NCBI GenBank assembly: GCA_041678005.1
Contig: JBAYOW010000006.1
Coordinates: 19,195 to 83,194 of the forward strand
Reading direction: 5' to 3'
DNA: 64,000 bases
DNA from: Sulfurivermis sp041678005
Lineage (GTDB): Bacteria > Pseudomonadota > Gammaproteobacteria > Thiohalomonadales > Thiohalomonadaceae
In this document: in pieces, positions 42,608 through 52,525 of the stretch
Numbering within the stretch: position 1 is the first letter of the stretch
Layout of the letters: every line of letters begins with the position of its first letter
The notes under the pieces: generated by a model
Database searches by the model: none
Told to the model about the DNA's origin: nothing
Seen by the model: only the letters and a program-made list of their open reading frames with translations
Program-made: the position numbers and the translations under genes

Positions 42608-45600
42608 ATGAGTGAAAAAAAACCAGTCAGTCAGGCGATAGTTGACGGTGGTCATGCCGTTGCCCACGTTGCCTACCGCGTGAGCGAGATTTGTTCGATC
42701 TACCCGATTACACCTTCTTCAGACATGGCCGAGCTGTCCGATCTGTGGGCCACGCAAGGCCGAAATAATATTTGGGGCCAGGTGCCGCAGGTCATAGAGA
42801 TGCAAAGTGAGGGCGGTGCGGCCGGTACAGCGCATGGAGCGTTACAGACAGGTGCATTGACGACAACTTTCACTGCCTCGCAGGGCTTGCTGTTGATGTT
42901 GCCCAATATGTTCAAGATTGCCGGTGAGTTGACTTCAACGGTATTTCATGTGGCGGCACGCTCAATTGCTGCACAGGCATTATCCATATTTGGCGATCAT
43001 CAGGATGTGATGGCGGCGCGCATGACTGGCTGGGCGATATTATCATCCTGCTCGGTGCAGGAAGCACACGATGCCGCGCTGATTGCTCATGCGGCAACAC
43101 TCAAGGCTCGGGTGCCTTTTATTAATTTTTTCGATGGGTTTCGTACCTCGCATGAGATCAACAAGATAAATTTGATCGCGGACGAGGATATCAAGACCAT
43201 GATCGATGATGAGCTGGTTTGGCAACATCGTCGTCGTGCCTTGAATCCAGATAATCCATTTATTCGTGGCACGGCACAAAATCCTGATGTCTATTTTCAG
43301 GGCCGCGAAAGCGTCAACCTATATTACGCTGCCGTGCCGCAGATCATGCAGGAGAGCATGGATGAGCTTGCCAGGTTGACTGGTCGCCAATATCGATTGT
43401 TTGATTATTTTGGTGCCGAGGATGCCACTGATGTGATCATCATGATGGGCTCAGGTGTGCATACAGTGGAAGAGACCATCAAGCATCTCAATGCCGAGGG
43501 ACGCAAGCTTGGTGTGATTGCTGTACGCCTGTTTCGTCCATTCAGCAACGAGCATCTAATAGCTGCCTTGCCCAAGACATGTCAGCGTATTGCAGTATTG
43601 GATCGTACCAAGGAACCGGGCAGCGCCGGTGAGCCCTTGTATCAGGACGTGGTTACGGTACTGGCCGAGGCCTATGCCAACGAGCAGCTGGCCGTGTTGC
43701 CAAAAATTATCGCCGGCCGTTATGGCTTGTCATCCAAGGAATTCACTCCGGCAATGGTCAAGGGTGTATTCGATAACCTGGCTGCCAAACCAGCAAAAAA
43801 TCATTTTACTGTCGGCATTATTGATGATGTCAGCCACACCTCGATTGAATTTGATGATGCATTTGATATCGAGCCGGCAACTTTTACCCGCGCCATGTTT
43901 TATGGCCTGGGTTCGGATGGTACGGTGTCGGCCAATAAAAACTCGATCAAGATTATTGGTGAGAGCACTGATCTGTATTGTCAGGGTTATTTTGTCTACG
44001 ACTCGAAGAAGGCTGGTTCACAGACGACATCTCATTTGCGTTTTGGGCCTGAGCCGATACGCGCGCCTTATCTTATTAGCTCGGCCAACTTTATCGCCTG
44101 TCATAAGACCAATTTCATCAACCAGGTGGAGATGCTGCATAACGCCGCCAAGGGAGCTGTTTTTCTGCTCAACAGCACAGCTACTGCAGACAAGGTATGG
44201 GATACGCTGCCACAGCCTGTGCAGCAGACTATCATCGATAAACAGATCAAGCTCTATGTCATCGATGCTAGTGCCGTTGCCCGCGATGCGGGTATGGGCA
44301 GACGTATTAACACCATCATGCAGACTTGTTTTTTTGCCCTCTCTGGTGTGTTGCCGCGTGATGAGGCCATTGCCAGGATCAAACAGTCGATCGAAAAGAC
44401 TTATGCACGCAAGGGTGCTGAGGTGGTACAGCTGAACTTCAAGGCAGTAGATGCCGCTCTGGATCACCTGTATGAGGTCACAGTGCCAAAACAGGTCAGC
44501 TCGGTGATGGCAATGAAGCCTGTTGTCTCACTCAAGGCACCGCGGTTTGTACAGGAAGTGACGGCGCCGATGTTGGCTGGTCGTGGCGATGCCCTGCCGG
44601 TTTCCATGATCCCGGTGGACGGCACTTACCCAAGCGGCACCGCCCGTTGGGAAAAACGTAATATTGCCGACTTCGTGCCCAAGTGGGAGCCTGGTTTCTG
44701 TATTCAATGTGGTAACTGCTCGTTTGTCTGCCCACATAGCGTCATCCGCGCCCGTTTTTATCATGAGAATACGCTCAAGCAGGCGCCAGCAAGCTTTGAG
44801 TCGGTGCCGGTTACGGCGCGTGGTTTTCCCGAGGCGCGCTATACCTTGCAGATCTATCTGGAGGACTGCACTGGTTGTGGCCTGTGTGTCGAAGCATGCC
44901 CTGCCTATGATCCGGCGGATTCAGCACGCAAGGCTATCAATATGACGACAAAGGCTCCATTACTGGAGGATGGCCGCCGCAACGTGGAGTTCTTCGATAC
45001 GATCCCTGTAAATCGGCGTTCGACAGTCAATTTTTCATCAGTGCGTGGCGTACAGTTTCTGGAGCCTTTGTTTGAGTTCTCTGGTGCCTGTGCAGGTTGT
45101 GGCGAGACACCTTATGTGCGCCTGTTAACGCAATTATTTGGCCCACGCCTGCTGGTAGCAAATGCTACGGGTTGCTCTTCTATTTACGGCGGTAATTTGC
45201 CGGCCACGCCCTGGTCGGTAAATAAGGATGGCCGCGGCCCAGCCTGGTCCAATTCGCTGTTTGAAGACAATGCCGAGTTTGGTCTGGGCATGCGCGTTGC
45301 TGCCGATCAGCATACCGCCCTGGCCAAGAATTTATTGCTGCAAATGAGCGATTGCTTCGAGCAGGAATTTATCGATGCCCTGCTCGATACGAACCATGAG
45401 ATCGGCAATCAATTGCGTCGTCAGCGTGAGCGGGTACAGGAATTGAAGCGACGTTTGCAAGAGATGGACGACCCGCGCGCCAAGTCCTTATTGACTGTGG
45501 CCGACCACTTGGTGCGTCGCTCAGTCTGGCTGGTTGGCGGCGATGGCTGGGCCTATGATATAGGCTCGTCTGGCCTCGACCATGCGTTGGCTTCTGGACG

Positions 45601-46186
45601 TAATATCAATGTATTGGTGCTGGATACCGAGGTCTATTCAAACACCGGTGGACAGGCCTCCAAATCCACCCCAATTGCAGCAACGGCAAAGTTTGCCGCT
45701 GCGGGCAAGGCTGTGCCGAAAAAGGATTTGGCCTTGCAGGCTATTTCATACGGCAATGTCTATGTTGCGCGGGTAGCCTTTGGTGCCAATCCACAGCAGA
45801 CTTTGCAGGCCATGCGAGAGGCGGAGGCCTATCCAGGGCCATCATTGATCCTTGCCTACAGTCCATGCATTGCCCACGGGATTGATATGCGTGATGGTCT
45901 GTCGCAACAGGTGAAGGCGGTGGAATCAGGTTATTGGCCCTTGACCCGCTATAATCCATTGTTGCGTGCAGCAGGCAGACGGCCGTTCATTTTGGACTCA
46001 ACACGGCCAACAATAAAACTGGAGGAATTTGCTTACAATGAGCAGCGCTACAAGATGTTGCGCGAGAGCAATCCAGAGGAAGCAACGCGGTTGATGAAAC
46101 TCGCTCAGGAGTCATTGAATCTGCGTTGGCAGACCTATGAGCATATGGCCAATCAGGATCCGTCCGAGTTTCAGCCGGTCAGCTAG
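42608..46186 (+). CDS. nifJ: Pyruvate:ferredoxin (flavodoxin) oxidoreductase, single-chain
   Basis: Interconverts pyruvate plus CoA with acetyl-CoA, CO2 and reduced ferredoxin. The 1192-residue single chain has the full domain order. The N-terminal Pyr domain (YPITPSSDMAE) is followed by the gamma-like and CoA domains. A two-cluster ferredoxin insert comes next (CIQCGNCSFVCPH and CTGCGLCVEACP, about 690-765). The ThDP-binding C-terminal domain has GDGWAYDIGSSGLDH, the NVLVLDTEVYSNTGGQ motif and a proximal-cluster Cys set (CAGCGE). All motifs look intact. Its partner is the GltD-like protein upstream. The oxygen-sensitive enzyme in a gammaproteobacterium points to anaerobic or microaerobic metabolism, or to reductive carbon assimilation. 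Confidence 0.93.
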   Translation: MSEKKPVSQAIVDGGHAVAHVAYRVSEICSIYPITPSSDMAELSDLWATQGRNNIWGQVPQVIEMQSEGGAAGTAHGALQTGALTTTFTASQGLLLMLPNMFKIAGELTSTVFHVAARSIAAQALSIFGDHQDVMAARMTGWAILSSCSVQEAHDAALIAHAATLKARVPFINFFDGFRTSHEINKINLIADEDIKTMIDDELVWQHRRRALNPDNPFIRGTAQNPDVYFQGRESVNLYYAAVPQIMQESMDELARLTGRQYRLFDYFGAEDATDVIIMMGSGVHTVEETIKHLNAEGRKLGVIAVRLFRPFSNEHLIAALPKTCQRIAVLDRTKEPGSAGEPLYQDVVTVLAEAYANEQLAVLPKIIAGRYGLSSKEFTPAMVKGVFDNLAAKPAKNHFTVGIIDDVSHTSIEFDDAFDIEPATFTRAMFYGLGSDGTVSANKNSIKIIGESTDLYCQGYFVYDSKKAGSQTTSHLRFGPEPIRAPYLISSANFIACHKTNFINQVEMLHNAAKGAVFLLNSTATADKVWDTLPQPVQQTIIDKQIKLYVIDASAVARDAGMGRRINTIMQTCFFALSGVLPRDEAIARIKQSIEKTYARKGAEVVQLNFKAVDAALDHLYEVTVPKQVSSVMAMKPVVSLKAPRFVQEVTAPMLAGRGDALPVSMIPVDGTYPSGTARWEKRNIADFVPKWEPGFCIQCGNCSFVCPHSVIRARFYHENTLKQAPASFESVPVTARGFPEARYTLQIYLEDCTGCGLCVEACPAYDPADSARKAINMTTKAPLLEDGRRNVEFFDTIPVNRRSTVNFSSVRGVQFLEPLFEFSGACAGCGETPYVRLLTQLFGPRLLVANATGCSSIYGGNLPATPWSVNKDGRGPAWSNSLFEDNAEFGLGMRVAADQHTALAKNLLLQMSDCFEQEFIDALLDTNHEIGNQLRRQRERVQELKRRLQEMDDPRAKSLLTVADHLVRRSVWLVGGDGWAYDIGSSGLDHALASGRNINVLVLDTEVYSNTGGQASKSTPIAATAKFAAAGKAVPKKDLALQAISYGNVYVARVAFGANPQQTLQAMREAEAYPGPSLILAYSPCIAHGIDMRDGLSQQVKAVESGYWPLTRYNPLLRAAGRRPFILDSTRPTIKLEEFAYNEQRYKMLRESNPEEATRLMKLAQESLNLRWQTYEHMANQDPSEFQPVS

Positions 46187-46232
46187 TCTGCAGTCCGGTA
46201 AGGTGCTTGCCCAACATTTGAGGATCTGCGAC

Positions 46233-47027
46233 GTGAATAATCCTGATCTGCATGATGTATGCAATATAGTACTGCCCTTGGCAAGAGAGGAATTACTCTC
46301 GTGCTTTGAGCATGTGGCCACTTCATTCAAGGCCGATGGCAGTATCGTGACCGAGGCCGATATCGCCTGTCAGCAGGTGGTGATGACAGCCCTGGCTCTA
46401 CGCTGGCCGCAGATCCCATTGCTGGGGGAGGAGATGACACTTGCTGAACAACAGCAGGTTCTGTCATCTGCAGAGAGTGGCTTGTGGTGTCTGGATCCGC
46501 TTGATGGCACCAGTAATTTTGCTGCTGGCATACCTGGCTTTGCCTTGTCGCTGGCCTATCTTCGTGATGGGCAGGTGCAGTTCGGTCTGGTTTATGATCC
46601 TGTACGTGATGAATGTTTTAGTGCCATACGTGGCCAGGGTGCCTGGCTCAATGGACGGCCCTTGCAGTCCAGACCCACAGGCATGACGGTGGGCAGCTGC
46701 ATTGCTATGGTGGACTTCAAACGTCTGCCGCCAAAATTGGCCTGTCGGCTGGCAGCAGAGCCGCCATTTGCCTCACAGCGCAACTATGGTGCAGCCGCAT
46801 TGGAATGGTGTTATCTGGCAGCAGGGCGTGGCCACCTTTATCTGCATGGCAGGCAGCATCTATGGGATTATGCCGCCGGTCATCTTGTGCTTAGCGAGGC
46901 TGGTGGGCGTGCAGAAACCTTGCAAGGTGAAGCGGCATTCCATCCTGTGTTACCACCACGCGCCGTAGTTGCCACACTGGATCCTGCCCTATTCAAGCCT
47001 TGGCGCGACTGTCTGGATTACACTTGA
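46233..47027 (+). CDS. Inositol monophosphatase family protein
   Basis: The 264-residue Mg-dependent phosphatase starts at GTG 46233 with GAGGA eight bases upstream; the frame open from 46137 overlaps nifJ. Metal-binding motifs are intact: LLGEEM (Glu), CLDPLDGTSNFAAG and WDYAAGHLVLSEAGG. Family members hydrolyse inositol phosphates, fructose bisphosphate, histidinol phosphate or 3'-phosphoadenosine 5'-phosphate. The last would suit a cell with sulfotransferases, but the sequence does not decide. It lies 46 bases after nifJ. Confidence 0.88.
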   Translation: MNNPDLHDVCNIVLPLAREELLSCFEHVATSFKADGSIVTEADIACQQVVMTALALRWPQIPLLGEEMTLAEQQQVLSSAESGLWCLDPLDGTSNFAAGIPGFALSLAYLRDGQVQFGLVYDPVRDECFSAIRGQGAWLNGRPLQSRPTGMTVGSCIAMVDFKRLPPKLACRLAAEPPFASQRNYGAAALEWCYLAAGRGHLYLHGRQHLWDYAAGHLVLSEAGGRAETLQGEAAFHPVLPPRAVVATLDPALFKPWRDCLDYT

Positions 47028-47155
47028 ATTACTGTCATCCAGAGTAGTGTGAGCTGGGTTTTTTCCCAGCCTCAAGGTAGACTGCAGCACTCCAATCAGA
47101 CGCAAAGTTTATTCGCAAATCCTTGCGCAAGTATTTTCTCTTCTCGGACACGGCC

Positions 47156-47788
47156 ATGCAGGAATGGGTTATTTACGCCAAATTTTTTGCCAGTTTATTG
47201 GCCATCGTCAATCCGATTGGTGCCACTCCGGTATTCATTGGTTTGACCGAGGGTATGTCGGCCTATCGTCGACGTAATACGGCATTGATGGCGGCCACCT
47301 CGGTGGGCGTGGTGTTACTCCTGGCGCTGTTTGTTGGTGAGTCTATTCTGAATTTTTTTGGCATTACCATCGCCTCGTTTCGTGTTGGTGGCGGCATCTT
47401 GATTCTGCTCATCGCCATTTCGATGATGCATGCAAAGATAAGTCCAGCCCAACAGACGGAGGAGGAGGCGCAGGATGCTGCTGACAAGGAATCGGTGGCG
47501 GTAGTGCCTTTGGCCATTCCATTGATGGCAGGCCCTGGTGCGATCAGTACCACCATCGTCTACACCGCGCGTTCGCCAGACATCATGCACCACCTCGTGT
47601 TGGCACTCGAAATTATATTGGTGGCCTGCCTGATCTGGCTGGTACTGCGCCTGGCGCCTTTGTTGGCACGAAGGTTAGGGCGTATTGGCATTAATGTATT
47701 GACGCGGATCATGGGGCTGATCCTGGCAGCGATCGCCGTGGAATTCATGGCCAGTGGACTGCGTCAGTTGTTGCCTGGTCTGGCCTGA
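47156..47788 (+). CDS. MarC/YchE family integral membrane protein
   Basis: The 210-residue membrane protein has about six hydrophobic segments and the family motifs LLAIVNPIGATPVFIGLT at the start and VVPLAIPLMAGPGAISTTIV in the middle. The second is separated from the first by an acidic loop (QQTEEEAQDAADKES). The function of MarC proteins is poorly defined. The ATG at 47156 fits the family N-terminus; a TTG at 47123 is less likely. It overlaps the next gene by one base. Confidence 0.85.
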   Translation: MQEWVIYAKFFASLLAIVNPIGATPVFIGLTEGMSAYRRRNTALMAATSVGVVLLLALFVGESILNFFGITIASFRVGGGILILLIAISMMHAKISPAQQTEEEAQDAADKESVAVVPLAIPLMAGPGAISTTIVYTARSPDIMHHLVLALEIILVACLIWLVLRLAPLLARRLGRIGINVLTRIMGLILAAIAVEFMASGLRQLLPGLA

Positions 47789-48675
47789 TGCACTGGTTTT
47801 GCCGCTTTTATTTCTTTGGTCTGTTGTTGCTGGCGCTCAGCCTGTTTGTATCGCTGAATAAACCACCAGGCCCCACTCTTCCTGTGCCACTTGCCATGCA
47901 GGTGTTGAAGATGACATCAGTGGTAGATGTAGAACAAATATTTAATCAACATGACTACAACTGGCCACCACATGTGCAACTACCAAAAATTGAGCTGGAA
48001 CAATTACCCAATGATCTACCACGGCTGTCGGTGGCAGAGAGAAAAAGTCTGTTTTTTCGTATCTTGTTGCCCTTGGTTGAGGCGGAAAATGAGCTCATTC
48101 GTACGCAGCGCAGATGGTTGGAAGAACGCTTTCAACATGACTTTATGCGTTACGACGCGGCAGATTGGCAAATAGCCAATGAATTGGCCGAGCAATATCG
48201 TGTCGAGGGTAATCTCAATGACCCTGTAGTACGGAAAAAGCTACTGCGGCGCATCGATGAAGTACCGGCAGCTCTGGTGTTGGCGCAAGCCGCTAATGAA
48301 AGCGCCTGGGGGACTTCGCGCTTTGCCCGGGAAGCCAATAATCTATTTGGTCTTTGGACCTATCGTGAAGAACTGGGCATGGTGCCTGCCGAGCGTGCAG
48401 CTGGTGCCAGACATTTTGTACGTGCCTTTCCCGATCTGCGTAGCTCAGTACGTATCTATCTGCATAATCTCAACATTGGTCATGCCTATAAAGATTTGCG
48501 TCATGTGCGCGCCGCCTTTCGCCAGGCAGACATAGCCTTGTCTACTCACTCGCTGATCAATGGCCTGGTACGTTATTCGGAACGAGGTGAGGAATATATC
48601 GACGAGCTAAGGCGCATCATAAACCAAAATAATTTAGCCCAGCTGGATACGATGTCCTTAAGCCTGGCGGAGTAA
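47788..48675 (+). CDS. Bax-like N-acetylglucosaminidase, membrane-anchored
   Basis: The 295-residue protein has an N-terminal signal anchor (about 7-24) and a glucosaminidase domain resembling E. coli Bax and flagellar FlgJ (about 150-285). The segment AQAANESAWGTSRFAREANNLFGLW contains the catalytic Glu (near residue 171), and RHFVRAFPDLRSSVRIYLHNLN is typical of the family. It probably cleaves glycan strands in the periplasm. The stop of marC and its ATG overlap (TGATG). It is convergent with the deacetylase-like gene, with 36 bases between the stops. Confidence 0.86.
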   Translation: MHWFCRFYFFGLLLLALSLFVSLNKPPGPTLPVPLAMQVLKMTSVVDVEQIFNQHDYNWPPHVQLPKIELEQLPNDLPRLSVAERKSLFFRILLPLVEAENELIRTQRRWLEERFQHDFMRYDAADWQIANELAEQYRVEGNLNDPVVRKKLLRRIDEVPAALVLAQAANESAWGTSRFAREANNLFGLWTYREELGMVPAERAAGARHFVRAFPDLRSSVRIYLHNLNIGHAYKDLRHVRAAFRQADIALSTHSLINGLVRYSERGEEYIDELRRIINQNNLAQLDTMSLSLAE

Positions 48676-48711
48676 ATCAGGCAAGCAATCGTGCTGGGGC
48701 GCCGCGTGTAT

Positions 48712-49755
48712 TTAGCGGGTTTCTGCTTCTCTGATCAGCCACGGATGGCTATACCAATACCAATTACCATGCCCTGTAGCTGCAGTACAGTTGTAGCGAC
48801 TGCGGCCTGGCGGCAAGATATTTTTTGCCTGGATTATTACATTGGTATGGTCGAGCCAGTTGAGCGTTAGTGGTTCGCCGTGTGCGTTATAGCAGGCTAG
48901 ATCGGGTAGGTGTTTTTGTAGCTGTAGGCTTAATGTGGGTGGGTTGTTGCTGCTTACCACAGGCTCCCAGGGCGATGCTTGAAGCACTGGTAGTGGCTGA
49001 CTGTTCGCCTTTTGGACAAAACCATCCAGCTCTGCATAGGCTTCTGCCATTGGGTAGCGCGGCAGGGCGCGTAGGTCGGAAAGTGGGCCGATGGCACCTG
49101 AATGCTGACCAAAGGCGATGTAACCCATGACGCTTAGCAGATCGGCCGTAGCGGTGTCGTATTCGCCGTAGGGATAGGCAAACAGTTGTGGTTCTGCATT
49201 GACTGTTGTGCCCAGTTCTTCAGCCAAGCGCCGCTGCGCCTTGTTAATGTTTAATCGTATGCGTTGCTCCCAGCTTGCCTTATCTTCGGCGCGGCTACGT
49301 ACCAGCGATGTACGACTGGCGGCATGATTGGCAAAGTGCACGCCTGTTTTTTGCATCTCGCGCATTTGTGCCCAGGTCATTAGGTCTGCCTGTCCGCTAT
49401 CAACCGGATCGGTATTGACGAAGACTGTAAAAGGCCAGCCATATTTTTGCAGGCGTGGCCAGGCGTGCTCATATACCGAGCAGTAGGCATCATCGATGGT
49501 GATGGCCAGCGTGCGCTCTGGTAGCGGTTTGTTCTGCTGGATATGCTGGATAATGCGTGGCAGCGGCCAGATCTGAGCGTTGTGCTGCGCAAGGTATTCC
49601 AATTGAGCATCGAATTGCTCCAGGTGAATATTGGTCGAGGGATATTGATCTTCACCGAAGCGGTGATACATGAATACCACGGCATGAGATGCTGCCATTA
49701 CCTGACTGGCAGTCAGTAGCAGTAAGCCAAACAATGACAGACGAAGATTTGACAT
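48712..49755 (-). CDS. Secreted polysaccharide deacetylase-like protein with altered metal site
   Basis: The 347-residue protein starts at ATG 49755 with a signal peptide (LSLFGLLLLTASQVMAAS, cleaved near residue 22). It has a CE4/NodB-type domain with AITIDDAY (Asp88-Asp89) and FAYPYGEYD. The second metal motif, normally HxxxH, reads HAASR: His144 is present but Arg148 replaces the second His. Unless another residue binds zinc, activity would be changed or lost. The C-terminal 100 residues form a separate beta-rich region ending in Trp/Tyr-rich sequence that could bind sugar. No clear Shine-Dalgarno is seen. Confidence 0.8.
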   Translation of the reverse strand: MSNLRLSLFGLLLLTASQVMAASHAVVFMYHRFGEDQYPSTNIHLEQFDAQLEYLAQHNAQIWPLPRIIQHIQQNKPLPERTLAITIDDAYCSVYEHAWPRLQKYGWPFTVFVNTDPVDSGQADLMTWAQMREMQKTGVHFANHAASRTSLVRSRAEDKASWEQRIRLNINKAQRRLAEELGTTVNAEPQLFAYPYGEYDTATADLLSVMGYIAFGQHSGAIGPLSDLRALPRYPMAEAYAELDGFVQKANSQPLPVLQASPWEPVVSSNNPPTLSLQLQKHLPDLACYNAHGEPLTLNWLDHTNVIIQAKNILPPGRSRYNCTAATGHGNWYWYSHPWLIREAETR

Positions 49756-50007
49756 AGTCAGGGAAGTCGATGGTTGGTTAAATGTGCAGACTAGCAGATA
49801 TATCACTGCCGTATGCTGTGTGCTGGGTGATTCGATATCTGTTATCTGACATCGATGCTATGTGAGTATGTGCCCAACCTGGGTATGTGTATATTTACGC
49901 CTCATCACAGCGGCTTCCTTTGCTACAATGTCGCACTCTGTTCTACAGAATTCCAGCCCGCGTATTTCATCAGGGCGTGAAAAAGCCATGCTTTTGTTGA
50001 GGACATA

Positions 50008-50211
50008 ATGATTCATTCCTGTTTGCATGAAAGCCAAAACGGCTGCTTGCTTCCTTTCACTAGCACGGCGCTGGTTTGGCCTCTGAGCCGAGTGTTTTGT
50101 TGTTCGATGTCGCAAGGGAATGATTATTCCGCTATCTCGCATCTTATCCCTGGCACGCATTCAAAGCGCAATTCCGCGTGCTTGGTGATGAAACATATGA
50201 GTTGTCTATGA
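50008..50211 (+). CDS. Possible 67-codon leader ORF coupled to tex
   Basis: ATG at 50008 has GAGGA four to five bases upstream, better than the signal at tex, and the ORF ends in a TGA that overlaps the tex ATG by four bases. The product is Cys-, Ser- and His-rich (six Cys) and matches nothing I know. It may be a translated leader that couples translation into tex, or a chance ORF. The rest of the spacer 49756-50007 holds nothing I can name. Confidence 0.3.
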   Translation: MIHSCLHESQNGCLLPFTSTALVWPLSRVFCCSMSQGNDYSAISHLIPGTHSKRNSACLVMKHMSCL

Positions 50212-52511
50212 TGATTGCCCAGATTATTGCTACAGAACTTTCGGTCAGGCTGGCCCAGGTGGAGGCAGCCATTGCCTTGTTGGATGAAGGCGCGACGGTG
50301 CCTTTTATTGCCCGCTGCCGCAAGGAGGCCACTGGTGGGTTGGATGACAGCCAGTTGCGCACACTGGATGAGCGCCTGGTTTATTTGCGTGAGCTGGCAG
50401 AGCGGCGCGAGACAGTGCTGAAAAGCATTGAAGAACAAGGCAAGCTGACACCTGAATTGCAAGCATTGATCATGGCGGCAGATACCAAGACCAGGCTAGA
50501 GGATCTGTATCGTCCATATATGAAAAAACGCCGCACCAAGGCGCAGATTGCGCGGGAGGCGGGACTGGAGCCATTGGCCAAGGCATTGCTCGCCGATCCA
50601 GGCATGTCACCAGAACAAGAGGCTGCTGCCCATATCAATACTGAGCATGGCATTGCCGATGCCGCAGCTGCATTGGATGGCGCACGACAGATCCTGATGG
50701 AAGATTTTGCCGAGGATGCCGAGCTGGTGGGTCGTTTGCGTGAATATCTCTGGCAAGATGGATACATGGTCTCCAAGGTCGTTGAGGGCAAGGAAGAAGA
50801 AGGCGCAAAGTTCAGCGATTATTTTTCTTACCGCGAGCCACTTAAGACAGTTCCCTCACATCGTGCTTTAGCCTTGTTTCGTGGACGCAAGGAAGGTGTG
50901 CTCAATCTTTCTTTGGTGTTACCTGTAGATGAGGATTTGCCCGCCAGTACGCTGGGCAGTGCCGAGCGGATAATCGCTGCCCATGTGGGGGTGGCAGAAC
51001 AGGGCAGGGCGGCCGATGCCTGGCTCAAGGAAACTGTGCGCTGGGCCTGGCGGGTGAAGATTTTCACTCATCTGGATACGGATCTGAAAACACGTTTACG
51101 TGAGTTGGCCTTCGATGCGGCCATCAAGGTCTTTGCACAAAACCTGCACGATCTATTGCTGGCTGCACCGGCTGGCCCACGCGTGACCATGGGGCTTGAT
51201 CCTGGTCTGCGTACCGGCGTTAAGGTGGCCGTGGTGGATGCTACCGGCAAGCTGGTGGATACGGCGACTATCTATCCGCATGCACCGAAGCGACAATGGG
51301 AACAAGCCATTGCTGTACTCGCAGCCCTGGCCGGCAAGCATCGCGTGGAGTTGCTAAGCATAGGTAACGGTACTGCCTCGCGTGATACGGATCGACTCGT
51401 TGCCGAGCTTATCCAGCATCATCCTGAGCTCAAGCTTGCCAAAATAGTGGTGAGTGAGGCTGGAGCCTCGGTGTACTCTGCCTCGGAATATGCGGCCAAA
51501 GAATTCCCTGATGTAGATGTTTCCTTGCGCGGCGCGGTGTCCATTGCCCGTCGTTTGCAAGACCCACTTGCCGAGCTGGTGAAGATTGAGCCAAAGGCCA
51601 TTGGTGTTGGCCAGTATCAACATGATGTGTCGCAAACACAACTGGCGCGTATGCTCGATGCAGTGGTGGAAGATTGCGTAAATGCCGTGGGTGTTGATGT
51701 GAACACTGCTTCCAGTGCGCTGTTGACGCGGGTGGCTGGCTTGAATACCACACTGGCAGATAATCTGGTGGCCTATCGTGATGAACACGGTGCCTTTGTT
51801 AATCGCAAGGAACTGCTCAAAGTGCCGCGTCTGGGTGAGAAAACCTTTGAGCAGTGCGCTGGCTTTTTACGCGTGATGCAGGGCGATAATCCGCTGGATG
51901 CCTCGGCGGTACATCCAGAGGCCTACCCATTGGTGCAGAAAATCCTGGCCAGGCTAGACAAGCCTATTACAGAGGTGGTTGGCAATACTGGTTTGCTTGG
52001 GCAGCTTGCGGCTAATGAATTTGTCGATGAACGTTTTGGTGCGCCGACAGTGCTGGATATCCTCAAGGAACTGGAAAAGCCAGGCCGTGACCCGCGTCCC
52101 GAGTTCAAGACGGCAAGTTTCCGTGAGGGTGTGGAGAGCATGCAGGATTTACAAACAGGCATGATCCTGGAAGGCGTGGTGACCAATGTCACCAACTTCG
52201 GTGCCTTTGTCGATGTAGGCGTGCATCAGGATGGTCTGGTGCATATTTCTGCTTTGGCCGACAAATTTGTCAAGGATCCACGCGAAGTAGTTAAGGCTGG
52301 GGATGTGGTCAAGGTCAAGGTATTGGAGGTCGATGTGAAACGCCGCCGTATCGCCTTGAGCATGCGCACAAGCGATGATGCACGTGATCATGTTGCCGCC
52401 AACAAGCCCGGACAACAGGCAGCCAAGAGCAGCAAGGCTCGTCGGGAGCCAACCCCGACAGGAAAAGCAAATACCGCCATGGCAGAGGCGTTTGCTCAGC
52501 TGAAACACTAA
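50208..52511 (+). CDS. tex: RNA-binding transcription accessory protein Tex
   Basis: The 767-residue Tex protein, conserved across bacteria, binds nucleic acids and is linked to transcription and stress or toxin expression. ATGs at 50208 and 50211 both fit the family start (MIAQIIATEL). Domains in order are an N-terminal helical region with VPFIARCRKEATGGLDD, a YqgF-like RNase H fold (TMGLDPGLRTGVKVAVVD, about 325-455), helix-hairpin-helix motifs (about 490-560) and a C-terminal S1 domain (GMILEGVVTNVTNFGAFVDVG, about 648-718) followed by a basic tail. Confidence 0.95.
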   Translation: MMIAQIIATELSVRLAQVEAAIALLDEGATVPFIARCRKEATGGLDDSQLRTLDERLVYLRELAERRETVLKSIEEQGKLTPELQALIMAADTKTRLEDLYRPYMKKRRTKAQIAREAGLEPLAKALLADPGMSPEQEAAAHINTEHGIADAAAALDGARQILMEDFAEDAELVGRLREYLWQDGYMVSKVVEGKEEEGAKFSDYFSYREPLKTVPSHRALALFRGRKEGVLNLSLVLPVDEDLPASTLGSAERIIAAHVGVAEQGRAADAWLKETVRWAWRVKIFTHLDTDLKTRLRELAFDAAIKVFAQNLHDLLLAAPAGPRVTMGLDPGLRTGVKVAVVDATGKLVDTATIYPHAPKRQWEQAIAVLAALAGKHRVELLSIGNGTASRDTDRLVAELIQHHPELKLAKIVVSEAGASVYSASEYAAKEFPDVDVSLRGAVSIARRLQDPLAELVKIEPKAIGVGQYQHDVSQTQLARMLDAVVEDCVNAVGVDVNTASSALLTRVAGLNTTLADNLVAYRDEHGAFVNRKELLKVPRLGEKTFEQCAGFLRVMQGDNPLDASAVHPEAYPLVQKILARLDKPITEVVGNTGLLGQLAANEFVDERFGAPTVLDILKELEKPGRDPRPEFKTASFREGVESMQDLQTGMILEGVVTNVTNFGAFVDVGVHQDGLVHISALADKFVKDPREVVKAGDVVKVKVLEVDVKRRRIALSMRTSDDARDHVAANKPGQQAAKSSKARREPTPTGKANTAMAEAFAQLKH

Positions 52512-52525
52512 AACAGGTAAATATC

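Noticed and set aside
43590..44435. Plus-strand open frame of 281 codons inside nifJ
   Set aside because: Shifted frame of a clearly coding region; product rich in Arg, Ser, Cys and Trp without any motif.
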